From Hymenobacter sp. H14-R3 (GTDB lineage Bacteria > Bacteroidota > Bacteroidia > Cytophagales > Hymenobacteraceae), in assembly GCF_030063445.1 (NCBI RefSeq), contig NZ_JASITD010000015.1, positions 40,720 to 104,719 of the forward strand: 64,000 bases of DNA, in the 5' to 3' direction. The notes below the pieces were generated by a model. The model was not told where the DNA came from. It worked only from the letters and a program-made list of their open reading frames with translations, and did not search any database. The translations under genes and the position numbers were made by a program. Of the stretch, positions 28,609-36,294 are shown piece after piece (within the stretch, counting starts at the first letter, position 1; the number at the start of each line of letters is the position of its first letter).

Positions 28609-30087
28609 GTGCCTACGTTACCTGTTTCTGCTATTCATTGCCGGGCGCGGCGCTATGCGGCTTTGCTCTCGCTGGCCCTGCTCTCGCTTACCACCGCCTG
28701 CGGGCAAACCACCACCACGCCGCCCGCGCCCCCAGCCATTGTGGTAGATTCGGCCACCGGCAAAATCGACATGCCCTGGCTGCGCCAGCGCCTCGACAGC
28801 AGCGCCGCCCTGCGCCGCCAGCAGGTGGGCGTGGCTCTGGCCGATGCCGTTACCGGCGAGCCGCTGTTTGGCTACAACGAGGCGCGGTACTTTACCCCCG
28901 CCAGCACCATGAAGCTGCTGAGCCTGGCCGGCGGCCTGGCCCTGCTCGGCGACTCGCTGCCCAGCCTGCGCTACTTCTCGCGGGGCGATACGCTGTTCTT
29001 TCAGGGCACCGGCGACCCCACCTTTTTGCACGGCGACGTGCCCTCGCGGCGGGCCTACGCCTTTTTGGCCACCCGGCCCGAGAAAGTGCTGGCCTACTGC
29101 GAGATAGCCAGCGTGCCGGCCTACGGGCCGAGTTGGTCGTGGGACGATTTTGGCTACTACTTTCAGCCCGAGCGCACGGCGTTTCCGGTGTATGGCAACA
29201 CGGTGCGCTTTTATGCGGCCGCGCCGCTGGTGCTGCGCGGTGGCGCGGGCGCGGCGGTGCGGGTGCTGCCGCAGCGGGTGCGGGTGTTTCCGCGCCAGTT
29301 TGCGCCGCTCACCGAGCGGGCCGCGGCCGATTTCAAGCTCTCGCCCGACCAGGACGACGAGATGCACGTGTACCGCGCCCCGCTCGACAACCGCTTTACC
29401 TACGTGCCCGGCCCCAAAAAGTGGATTGACGAGGTGCCTTACCGCACCAGCCGCCCGCTGCTGCTGCGCCTGCTCGGCGACACGCTGCGCCGCGCCATTG
29501 TGGGCACCGCCTGGCACCCGCGCCCGGCCCAGGATAGCATTCGCACCCTGCGCGGGCTGCGCGCCGACTCGCTCTACCGCCGCATGCTGCGCATGAGCGA
29601 TAACTTCCTGGCCGAGCAGCTGCTGCTCATGGCCAGCAGCCGCGTGGGCTACCGCGACTCGCTGAGCAGCGGCCGCGCTATTCGCTACCTACTTAAGAAC
29701 CAGCTGAAAGGCCTGCCCGACCGCCCCGACTGGGTCGATGGCTCGGGCCTGTCGCGCCTCAACCTGCTCACGCCGCGCACCCTCACGGCGCTGCTGGTGC
29801 GCCTGCACCAGCAGGTGCCCGAGGCGCGCCTGCTGAGTTTGCTGGCGGCCGGCGGGGGCCAGGGCACGCTGCGCAAGCGCTACTTCGAGCCCGGCCCGCC
29901 CAAGGTGACGTGGTTTTGGGGCAAAACCGGCACGCTCACGCACACCTGCAACCTGGCGGGCTACGTGCGCTGCAAAAGCGGCCGGCTGGTGGCCGTTACG
30001 TTTTTCAACAACGGCATTCCGGGCGACGACCAGCGCACCCGTAACAGCATGCAGTGGATATTGAGCGAAGTGCGGGATAGGTTATAA
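28609..30087 (+). CDS. dacB: D-alanyl-D-alanine carboxypeptidase/endopeptidase (PBP4 type)
   Basis: Peptidoglycan peptidase of family S13, periplasmic and probably lipid-anchored (lipobox LTTAC, Cys31). All three penicillin-binding motifs are present: S-x-x-K as STMK (residues 99-102), S-x-N as SDN in RMSDNFLAEQ, and K-T-G in WGKTGTLTHT. The PBP4-specific insert between motifs 1 and 2 is present, and the 492-residue length is normal. The only available start is the GTG at 28609, since an in-frame TAA lies 12 bases upstream. It diverges from the TraB-like gene. Confidence 0.92.
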   Translation: MPTLPVSAIHCRARRYAALLSLALLSLTTACGQTTTTPPAPPAIVVDSATGKIDMPWLRQRLDSSAALRRQQVGVALADAVTGEPLFGYNEARYFTPASTMKLLSLAGGLALLGDSLPSLRYFSRGDTLFFQGTGDPTFLHGDVPSRRAYAFLATRPEKVLAYCEIASVPAYGPSWSWDDFGYYFQPERTAFPVYGNTVRFYAAAPLVLRGGAGAAVRVLPQRVRVFPRQFAPLTERAAADFKLSPDQDDEMHVYRAPLDNRFTYVPGPKKWIDEVPYRTSRPLLLRLLGDTLRRAIVGTAWHPRPAQDSIRTLRGLRADSLYRRMLRMSDNFLAEQLLLMASSRVGYRDSLSSGRAIRYLLKNQLKGLPDRPDWVDGSGLSRLNLLTPRTLTALLVRLHQQVPEARLLSLLAAGGGQGTLRKRYFEPGPPKVTWFWGKTGTLTHTCNLAGYVRCKSGRLVAVTFFNNGIPGDDQRTRNSMQWILSEVRDRL

Positions 30088-30166
30088 ATTATTGATAATC
30101 CGTTTGTTATAAATAAACGGAAAGCCTGCTTGGCGTGCCGGCCTGGCTATTAGGCAAGTAGCCTGC

Positions 30167-31147
30167 TCAGTTGAAAAGCTCCCGCAAGCCATCCAGGAAG
30201 CCGCGCTTCTCGGCCGAAGGCTCCTTGCGTGTGGTGGGCGGCCCAGTGGTAGTTAGCAACCAACTGCTGGCCGCCGCTAAGCCGCTCTGCTGAAACGCCG
30301 CCCGGAGCAGCTCCTGAAACTCGTTCAGGGTGGTGGGCAGCTGTGTGGCATCCGTGATGTGGGCCGCATCGTCGGTAGTGCCTAGCAGGTAGCCGCGGTC
30401 GGTGGGTGGGCCGTACCGCCACCACTGCCACACGGCAGCCACATCTTCTTTGCCAAATAAGGGGGCCAGGTCACCGGCCAGCAGCCAGCGCAGGCGGCTC
30501 GGGTCGGTGCCATCGGCGCGGCATTCTTGGCGCAGTGCTTGCAGGGCCTGTTGCTGGGCGGTGGGGGTGAAGTCGGGGTGCCGCAACAGGTGCAGCAGGT
30601 CGAAAAGGTCTTTGAAGCGGGGGCGCACCAGCGTTTGGTGCAGCTTCCAGGCTACTTGCAGGGCCAGCGGCGTGGTGTGGGCTATCAAAAAGGTGTCGCC
30701 TTGCAGCGGGCGGTATTCCAGCAGTTGGCTGGGGAGGTCGATGGGTAGGTTGAATGAGATGTCAAGCCAGAGGCCGTTGACATGCTCCCCGTCTATCCAG
30801 CATTCCACATCCGTGCTCACGGTGGGAAAATCATCGCCCATGGCGTAGTCGATGGAGCGCCAAAAGGCGTTCTCCCGAAAGCTGCGAAACACGACCCCGT
30901 CGGGTAGGCGCAGCTCCGTGATTTTGGTTACCCACTCGTCAAATAAGGCGCGGGCAGTCGCTACGTCCGCAACCGGCTCTAGGTAAACCCAGTCCAAATC
31001 GTCGGCAACGCGGTCGGTTGGGTGCGCAAAATATTGCCGGGTTACGTAGCTGCCTTTGAGCATAAAAGGCTGGTCGAGCTCGGCGGCCCGGCGAATAAAG
31101 GCCTCGTAGGCCAATGCGTTGCGGCGCAGATGCGGGTTGTCAAGCAT
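30167..31147 (-). CDS. AbiEii/AbiGii-family nucleotidyltransferase
   Basis: A 326-residue nucleotidyltransferase-fold protein of the AbiEii toxin family. The core motif is visible: LKGSYVTRQYF gives G32-S33, and ADDLDWVYL gives the D50-x-D52 metal pair. The family lysine/aspartate motif is in RFKDLFDLLHLL. In type IV toxin-antitoxin systems AbiEii is the toxin and blocks growth by modifying tRNA. The usual AbiEi antitoxin with a winged-helix N-terminus is absent. Instead a 195-residue protein of unknown family lies 6 bp upstream and is surely co-transcribed. The C-terminal ~90 residues are poorly conserved. Confidence 0.82.
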   Translation of the reverse strand: MLDNPHLRRNALAYEAFIRRAAELDQPFMLKGSYVTRQYFAHPTDRVADDLDWVYLEPVADVATARALFDEWVTKITELRLPDGVVFRSFRENAFWRSIDYAMGDDFPTVSTDVECWIDGEHVNGLWLDISFNLPIDLPSQLLEYRPLQGDTFLIAHTTPLALQVAWKLHQTLVRPRFKDLFDLLHLLRHPDFTPTAQQQALQALRQECRADGTDPSRLRWLLAGDLAPLFGKEDVAAVWQWWRYGPPTDRGYLLGTTDDAAHITDATQLPTTLNEFQELLRAAFQQSGLAAASSWLLTTTGPPTTRKEPSAEKRGFLDGLRELFN

Positions 31148-31153
31148 GGGTTG

Positions 31154-31741
31154 TCAGGGTAAAAGCCAGCCCGCATCCAGGGCCTGGTTGCTATCATAGA
31201 GGCAGCATTCCGATTCTTGCTTCAGCAAAGGCCATTGGGGTTGCAAAGCGGCCACTACCTGGGCCACGCGGGCCCGAAAGGTGGCCGCCGGGCCAAACTC
31301 GCGCAGCGTGACAAACCGGGTGGCCGACTCGCCCCGCAACGCATTGGCCGACAGGTGCGCCCCGTGCTGCTCACAAAGCGCCCGCAGCGCGGCCGGCGCG
31401 TGGTGGGGCACCTTGCCGTGCCACTCAAAGTAGGGCCCGAAGCCCGGCCCGGCCGCCGGCGTGGCCAGCTGCGGGTAGCGGGCGTCGGTTTCGATTTTAG
31501 TGCGCGTGGTGGGCAGCCCCTGCCGGCGCAGGTAGTCGGCATCGGCCGCCGCTAGGGCCAGCGCGGCAGCCAGGCAGGGGGCCTGCACCACTTTGCCCAG
31601 CATGGGCTGCGTGGGGCAGGCCCCGCGCGCCAGCTCAATTACCAGGGGCTTGGCTTGCAGCTGGCCGCACGCCGCCACAAACCCGGTCAGCCCGGCGGGG
31701 GTGAGCACGGCCGTAGTGAGGTGAATCTCAAATGGATACAT
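31154..31741 (-). CDS. Uncharacterised partner of the AbiEii-like nucleotidyltransferase
   Basis: A 195-residue protein of no family I can name. Features that look conserved are FEIHLTT at the N-terminus, KPLVIELARG, YFEWHGKVPHHAP, CEQHGAHLSANAL, RFVTLREFG and a C-terminal LKQESECCLYDSNQALDAGW. The many charged and aromatic residues in these blocks suggest an enzyme or RNA-binding protein, not a DNA-binding antitoxin. I use the ATG at 31741; the frame extends to 31978 but reads antisense to the plus-strand neighbour. A TAGCTTTG promoter box ends nine bases upstream. It lies 6 bp before the nucleotidyltransferase gene. Confidence 0.72.
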   Translation of the reverse strand: MYPFEIHLTTAVLTPAGLTGFVAACGQLQAKPLVIELARGACPTQPMLGKVVQAPCLAAALALAAADADYLRRQGLPTTRTKIETDARYPQLATPAAGPGFGPYFEWHGKVPHHAPAALRALCEQHGAHLSANALRGESATRFVTLREFGPAATFRARVAQVVAALQPQWPLLKQESECCLYDSNQALDAGWLLP

Positions 31742-31749
31742 AAGGGCTT

Positions 31750-31757
31750 CAAAGCTA
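31750..31757 (-). promoter_or_regulatory. Candidate promoter -7 box for the nucleotidyltransferase locus
   Basis: TAGCTTTG on the minus strand, a perfect TAnnTTTG match, ends nine bases before the ATG at 31741. The transcript would have almost no leader. The divergent box TACCTTAG (31796-31803, plus strand) may serve the gene at 31830. Confidence 0.4.
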
Positions 31758-31829
31758 CGTTGTTTCCGGGGTGGGCCCTGTGCGTGCCCAGCTTCTACCT
31801 TAGCGGCTTTACCACCTATTCGAGCTTCT

Positions 31830-32195
31830 ATGGCTACCCCCCGCCCGCGCCAGCTGCGCCGCGACAAAACGCTTTTTGACCTGGCCATGAACTCCATTCG
31901 GTTGCAGCTGGAAGAAGCCGACCGCCTGGCCCAACAGCCGCAGCTGCGCGAAGCCCCCGATGCCGAGCTGCAATTCATTCAGTACAGCATCGACCAGTGG
32001 GCGGGCTTGGGCACGGGCTACATCATGCGTAAGTTTCGGTGCTCGATGGCCCAGGCGCTGCAACTACTGGGCGAGTTGCAGAACGAGCTGAAAATGAGCG
32101 TTTCGGTGCCCGAGCTGCGGCGGGTGCCGTTTACCCATTCCCTGGCTTTATCGCCCGAATTAGCGGCTGCCCAGCAGCCAGCGGCGGCTGAGTAG
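31830..32195 (+). CDS. Uncharacterised small protein
   Basis: A 121-residue protein without signal peptide or membrane segment. It is basic at the N-terminus (ATPRPRQLRRDKTLFDLAMN) and largely helical. The segment YIMRKFRCSMAQALQLLGEL could form a helix-turn-helix, but the match is weak. It diverges from the AbiEii-type locus, with 88 bp between starts, and converges on a PIN-toxin gene with a 9-bp gap. I cannot assign a function. Confidence 0.6.
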   Translation: MATPRPRQLRRDKTLFDLAMNSIRLQLEEADRLAQQPQLREAPDAELQFIQYSIDQWAGLGTGYIMRKFRCSMAQALQLLGELQNELKMSVSVPELRRVPFTHSLALSPELAAAQQPAAAE

Positions 32196-32204
32196 CGCTG
32201 CCGG

Positions 32205-32630
32205 CTAGCTGCCCAGCCGGGCCAGGGCTTCTGGCGGGGTGAGGAAGGGCAGCGCGCCGGCCGCAAACCCTTTCGGGTCGCGGGTAACGATGGCTTCGAT
32301 AGCGGGGGAAACCTGGGAAGTAGCTGCGAAATATTGCAAAGCATCCTCAAAATCGCTGAATGAGGAGCGTAGCGCGTCATGAACACTGCGCGAATCGACG
32401 GCAACGATAGTCACGAGGTCGGCCGTATCCAGCAGCAAATCCTGCGCTTTAGCCGACCCCACCACTTTGCGAAGTATGTAATGGGCTTGGCTAAAGGACA
32501 GACTGCTACAGTAGAGCACTAATTTCCGGTCTTCGGCTAGCTGAAATAATTCTGCTGCTGAAATAGCGAAAGGCGGGCGCCGCATTATAAAATCTAGCAG
32601 CACATTGGTATCCACGAAGAAGCGGCTCAT
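32205..32630 (-). CDS. PIN-domain toxin (VapC-like)
   Basis: A 141-residue PIN-domain ribonuclease, the expected toxin of a type II pair. The first acidic residue lies in FVDTNVLLDFI (Asp7). The central DFEDALQYFAA block and the C-terminal IVTRDPKGF supply the remaining acidic positions, as is usual for this PIN subgroup. It overlaps the upstream antitoxin gene by 4 bp, a typical toxin-antitoxin arrangement. The target RNA cannot be predicted from sequence. Confidence 0.88.
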   Translation of the reverse strand: MSRFFVDTNVLLDFIMRRPPFAISAAELFQLAEDRKLVLYCSSLSFSQAHYILRKVVGSAKAQDLLLDTADLVTIVAVDSRSVHDALRSSFSDFEDALQYFAATSQVSPAIEAIVTRDPKGFAAGALPFLTPPEALARLGS

Positions 32631-32887
32631 ACTCCGTAGCGCGCCTGCATGGCCTCGTCCAAAACTTTGCGGTAGTCAAAATCAGCAGGTACCTGCACCG
32701 CCCCAAATAGACGTTGGATGCGCGGTGACAAAGGCCGCGCAGGCGGCAGAGCGGTTGCCGCGGCCGGCTGCACGGCTGCTTTTAGCAACTCAGCCACCAG
32801 CGCATCCAGCTCCTGTCCATGCTGGCGGGCGTACGCCCGCGCGGCTTGCAAGAGGTTGTCATCGAGGTTGATGGTGAGCTGAGACAT
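32627..32887 (-). CDS. Ribbon-helix-helix-type antitoxin (VapB-like)
   Basis: An 86-residue protein beginning MSQLTINLDDNLLQAARAYA, the pattern of a ribbon-helix-helix DNA-binding N-terminus as found in DUF6364-type antitoxins. The C-terminal part (FGAVQVPADFDYRKVLDEAM) is the likely toxin-binding tail. I start at the ATG at 32887; the longer frame to 32998 runs through a non-conserved stretch that includes part of an inverted repeat. It overlaps the PIN toxin gene by 4 bp. Confidence 0.82.
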   Translation of the reverse strand: MSQLTINLDDNLLQAARAYARQHGQELDALVAELLKAAVQPAAATALPPARPLSPRIQRLFGAVQVPADFDYRKVLDEAMQARYGV

Positions 32888-32951
32888 GGCGTGGAAGATA
32901 AAGGCAACGGGAAGATAACGGTAGCGGCTGCGAAGTAGTTTAGTGCTTGTA

Positions 32952-33002
32952 GCAGTTGCGTAGGCAGTGCACACCTGCCCGGTGCACTGCCTACGCAACT
33001 GC
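32952..33002. repeat. Inverted repeat between serA and the toxin-antitoxin pair
   Basis: Perfect 21-base arms (32952-32972 and 32982-33002, starting GCAGTTGCGTAGGCAGTGCA) around a 9-base loop. It lies 8 bases past the serA stop and 64 bases upstream of the antitoxin start. There is no T-run after the stem. It may end or stabilise the serA transcript. Confidence 0.8.
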
Positions 33003-33010
33003 CCAACCGC

Positions 33011-34912
33011 CTAATACAGCACCCGAAACTTAATCGTGTGCTCCACTTCACGCAGGGCCTGAATCACTTCCTGGTCGTACTCGCGGTTGATGTCCGTGAT
33101 TACGTAACCAATTAGCTCATTGGTCTTTAGGTATTGCCCCAGGATGTTGACGTGGTGCTGGGCCAGCACGTTGTTGATGTTGGCCAGCACGCCGGGCACG
33201 TTGGCGTGAATGTGAATGAGGCGGTGCGCCTGCTGCAACGGCAGCTGAATGTTGGGGAAGTTGACGCTCTGCTGGGTGTTGCCGGTGTTGATGTACTCCA
33301 TAATGCGCTCGGGCACAAACTCGGCAATGTTGCGCTGGGCCTCGGCGGTGCTGCCGCCAATGTGGGGCGTGAGCAGCACGTTGGGCAGGCCGCGCAGCTC
33401 GTTTTCGAAGCTTTCGCTGTTCGTTTTAGGTTCGTGCGGAAACACATCCACGGCCGCGCCGCCGAGCTGGCCGCTGCGCAGGGCGGTGGCCAGGGCCGGC
33501 ACATCCACCACGTGGCCGCGGGCGTTGTTGAGGAACAGGGCGCCCTTTTTCATGAGTGCAAATTCCTTGGTGCCAAAGAAATCCTGGTTGTCGGGGCGGC
33601 CGTCGATGTGCAGCGTCACTACGTCGGCCTGGGGCAGCATTTCCTCCAGCGTTTTGCACTTCACGGCGTTGCCGAGTTGCAGCTTTTCGGCCACGTCGTA
33701 GTACACCACCTTCATGCCCACGGCCTCGGCCACTACCGAGAGCTGCGAGCCGATGTTGCCGTAGCCAATGATACCCAGCGTCTTACCCCGAATCTCGAAC
33801 GAGCCGCCGGCCGATTTATCCCACTCGCCGGCGTGCATCTTGGGGTTTTTCTCCGGAATGCGGCGGGCCAGCATAATGATTTCGCCCAGCGCCAGCTCCA
33901 CCACCGAGCGCGTGTTGCTGAAGGGCGCGTTGAACACGGCCACGCCCTTGCGCATGGCCGCCGGCAGGTCAATCTGGTTGGTGCCGATGCAAAACGCGCC
34001 GATGCCGATGAGGCGGTTGGCGGCGTCGAGCACGCGCTGGGTCACCTGCGTTTTCGACCGGATGCCCAGGATGCTCACGCCTTCGATGCGGGCCATGAGC
34101 TCGTCCTCGTCGAGGCCGCCCTTCACTTCCTCTACCTGGTAGCCCTCGTGGCGAAATAGCTCGGCGGCGCGGGCGTCGGGGTTTTCAAGCAGCAGCACCT
34201 TGATGCGGTTTTTGGGGTAGCTCAGCGTCATGGGTAGTTTCAATTGGTATAAAAACTCGTCGAAAGTGGGCAGCACCTCGTCGGCGTGGGCCACCACGCT
34301 GGGGCGGCTCACGTTTTCGGTGTAGGCGTAGAAGCGCTTGGCCAGGCCGGCCTCCCGAATCTGGTAGTCGGTGTAGCCATCGCCGAGCACGTACACCGGG
34401 CCGTCGAGCTGCAAGTCGCGCAGCTGCTGAATCTTGCCGCCGTCGCGGCTCAGCACGTTGGCCGGGTCGCAGCCCGTAATGTTGCCCTCGGCGTCGAAGG
34501 TGAACGTGTTGGCCAGCACGTGGCTGGCCGCAATGCCGAACTCGGCCACCACGGGCTCAATAAACTCGCGGAAGCCGCTGCTGACCACGTAGATGCGGTC
34601 GGCGTGCTGCCGAAAAAAGTCGCCGTTGCGCCGGATGCTGGCGCTCACTTTGGTTTGCAGGTGGGCCACCAGCGGGGCCAGGTGCCGGCGGTTGGCCCCC
34701 AGCAGCGCCAGCCGCTTACTTAATGACTCCTGGAAGCCGATTTCGCCGGCCATGCCGCGGTCGGTGAGGGCTTTTATTTCCGCCACGCGCGCGGCGCGGT
34801 CGGGCTGGCCTTGCAGGGCAATGTCGGCGAGCTCATCGAGGCCTTCGACCTGCGTGAAGGTGGAGTCGAAGTCGAAAACGAGGTAGGGCAGGGGAGCGGC
34901 GTGGTCAGGCAT
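33011..34912 (-). CDS. serA: Bifunctional phosphoserine phosphatase / phosphoglycerate dehydrogenase
   Basis: A fusion of the first and last enzymes of serine synthesis. Residues 1-225 are a HAD phosphatase of the SerB type: nucleophile motif DFDST at 14-18, VVSSGFREF, and the GDGYTD motif. Residues 235-633 are a D-3-phosphoglycerate dehydrogenase: Rossmann motif GIIGYGNIGSQL, LNNARGHVVD, and the catalytic histidine in TPHIGGSTAEAQ. A C-terminal ACT domain starts around residue 560 (NVPGVLANINNVL). The fusion is known in Cytophagales relatives. The middle enzyme, SerC, is not in this window. Confidence 0.93.
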   Translation of the reverse strand: MPDHAAPLPYLVFDFDSTFTQVEGLDELADIALQGQPDRAARVAEIKALTDRGMAGEIGFQESLSKRLALLGANRRHLAPLVAHLQTKVSASIRRNGDFFRQHADRIYVVSSGFREFIEPVVAEFGIAASHVLANTFTFDAEGNITGCDPANVLSRDGGKIQQLRDLQLDGPVYVLGDGYTDYQIREAGLAKRFYAYTENVSRPSVVAHADEVLPTFDEFLYQLKLPMTLSYPKNRIKVLLLENPDARAAELFRHEGYQVEEVKGGLDEDELMARIEGVSILGIRSKTQVTQRVLDAANRLIGIGAFCIGTNQIDLPAAMRKGVAVFNAPFSNTRSVVELALGEIIMLARRIPEKNPKMHAGEWDKSAGGSFEIRGKTLGIIGYGNIGSQLSVVAEAVGMKVVYYDVAEKLQLGNAVKCKTLEEMLPQADVVTLHIDGRPDNQDFFGTKEFALMKKGALFLNNARGHVVDVPALATALRSGQLGGAAVDVFPHEPKTNSESFENELRGLPNVLLTPHIGGSTAEAQRNIAEFVPERIMEYINTGNTQQSVNFPNIQLPLQQAHRLIHIHANVPGVLANINNVLAQHHVNILGQYLKTNELIGYVITDINREYDQEVIQALREVEHTIKFRVLY

Positions 34913-34956
34913 GGGCGCAAAGATGGGGCGGGTAGTATCTTGAGTGACCTTGTTGG

Positions 34957-35385
34957 CTAGCGCGATTTTTTTAACGACGAGCCTAATTGAACCAGCTTGT
35001 GCTTACTGAGCGTGGGCCAGTGGGCCTCACTGTAGGAGTGCGAAGCAAACTGCGCAAGCGCCCGGTAGAACGGCATAAGCATTTCCTTGCTAGTACCAGT
35101 TACTTGAAATATTTGGGTGAACGGGCGAGTGCGGGTTGGCCGCTCCGCAAGGGTCAATGTTATTTCTGCGGCTTGATTTTTAAAATCAAACCGGCACTCG
35201 GCAGGCTCTAAGTGCCAAAAAACCTGCGCGTTGCCTTCGGCCGAAACCACTGCCAGCGCCTCGCAAAGTGATTCCAGTGGGTTCACAGGTACATCGGCAG
35301 CATCGAGTACTAGTTCGAAGGTGCCGGCGCGAAACGTAATCGGGAGCCAGCCACGTGCTGGCTCCCCAAAATTTACGGTTATCAT
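34957..35385 (-). CDS. Uncharacterised small protein
   Basis: A 142-residue protein with no signal peptide or membrane helix. The first half looks like beta-sheet, with segments such as WLPITFRAGTFELVLDAADV and QVFWHLEPAECRFDF. A helical part follows (KEMLMPFYRALAQFASHSYS). GC is lower than average here. I do not recognise the family; a possible immunity-type fold is a guess only. It lies 44 bp upstream of serA on the same strand. Confidence 0.6.
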   Translation of the reverse strand: MITVNFGEPARGWLPITFRAGTFELVLDAADVPVNPLESLCEALAVVSAEGNAQVFWHLEPAECRFDFKNQAAEITLTLAERPTRTRPFTQIFQVTGTSKEMLMPFYRALAQFASHSYSEAHWPTLSKHKLVQLGSSLKKSR

Positions 35386-35466
35386 AAAAGAGTTAACGGG
35401 TGCGGATACGTCCCGCCACTGATACTACAGTAAAAATACGACTTTCAATAAATTAAACAATGTGGG

Positions 35467-35489
35467 TACATGAAATGTATGTACATTTG
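35467..35489 (+). promoter_or_regulatory. Promoter with overlapping TACAT operator for azoR
   Basis: The -7 box TACATTTG (35482-35489) matches TAnnTTTG exactly. It overlaps three half-sites: TACAT (35467-35471), ATGTA (35475-35479) and TACAT (35482-35486). The first two form a perfect dyad with a 3-base centre. A repressor bound there would cover the promoter. Confidence 0.5.
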
Positions 35490-35570
35490 TAGCGCGCCAG
35501 CTAGTAAGTAGCTGAGCCCCTCCAACACTACCTGCATTTCACCGGCCCCGTGGCCACCCCCATTTTTACG

Positions 35571-36173
35571 ATGAACATTCTCAACATCATTTCGAGCCCC
35601 CGCAAGGAGGCTTCGGCCAGCATTAAGCTCGCCGACGGCATCATCGACAAGCTGCAAGCGGCCCACCCCGGCAGCAGCGTAGTGGTGCGTGACCTGGCTA
35701 CCAACCCCTTCCCCCACCTGGAGGAGGCCAAGCTGAATGCCCTCTTCACGCCGGCCGAAGCCCGCACACCCGAGCAGCACGCCGCCGCCAAGCACTCGGA
35801 CGACGCCATCCGGGAGATTATGGATGCCGACGTTATCGTGATTGGCGCGCCGCTCTACAACTTCGGCATTCCCTCGACGCTGAAGGCCTGGATTGACCAC
35901 ATTGCCCGCGCCGGCATTACGTTCCAGTACACCGCCAACGGTCCCGAGGGCCTCGTTGCCGGCAAAAAAGTGTACGTGGCTATGGCCAGCGGCGGCATTT
36001 ACTCCGAAGGCCCGTCGGCCGGCTACGACTTCGTAGCCCCTTACCTGAAAGCCGTACTGGGCTTCCTGGGCATGACCGACGTGACCGTGGTGCGGGCCGA
36101 AGGCCTGGCCATCCCCGGCGTGCAGGACAATGCCGTGCAGAAAGGCCTCGACAGTGTGACCATTGCCGCATAG
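35571..36173 (+). CDS. azoR: FMN-dependent NADH:quinone/azo reductase
   Basis: Flavodoxin-fold reductase of the AzoR family that reduces quinones and azo compounds using NADH. The start MNILNIISSPRKEASASI gives the phosphate-binding loop of the FMN site. APLYNFGIPSTLKAWIDH is the family signature, and MASGGIYSEG is the second FMN loop. I use the ATG at 35571 (200 residues); an upstream GTG at 35550 is less likely. A clear promoter and operator-like dyad lie 80-100 bp upstream, so expression is probably induced, perhaps by electrophiles or quinones. Confidence 0.92.
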   Translation: MNILNIISSPRKEASASIKLADGIIDKLQAAHPGSSVVVRDLATNPFPHLEEAKLNALFTPAEARTPEQHAAAKHSDDAIREIMDADVIVIGAPLYNFGIPSTLKAWIDHIARAGITFQYTANGPEGLVAGKKVYVAMASGGIYSEGPSAGYDFVAPYLKAVLGFLGMTDVTVVRAEGLAIPGVQDNAVQKGLDSVTIAA

Positions 36174-36211
36174 TTGTTATAATTATTTTATAGTTAGCTA
36201 GTTATACTTAT

Positions 36212-36275
36212 AAAAGCCTTCCGCCCAAAAGGGCTGCTACCAACTGGTAGCAGCCCCTTTGGGCGGAAGGCTTTT
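36212..36275. terminator. Bidirectional terminator between azoR and the epimerase gene
   Basis: Arms of about 30 bases (36212-36241 and 36246-36275, beginning AAAAGCCTTCCGCCCAAAAG) with a 4-base loop and T-runs on both strands. It separates two convergent genes. Confidence 0.88.
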
Positions 36276-36294
36276 TGGCGGCTGCGCGGCCGGC

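Noticed and set aside
28551..29429. Overlapping plus-strand frame at the start of dacB
   Set aside because: The PBP4 motifs lie in the other frame, and this one gives Arg/Ala-rich shadow sequence.
30099..30121. Terminator after dacB
   Set aside because: A 7-bp stem (TCCGTTT/AAACGGA) exists but without a T-tract; too weak to call.
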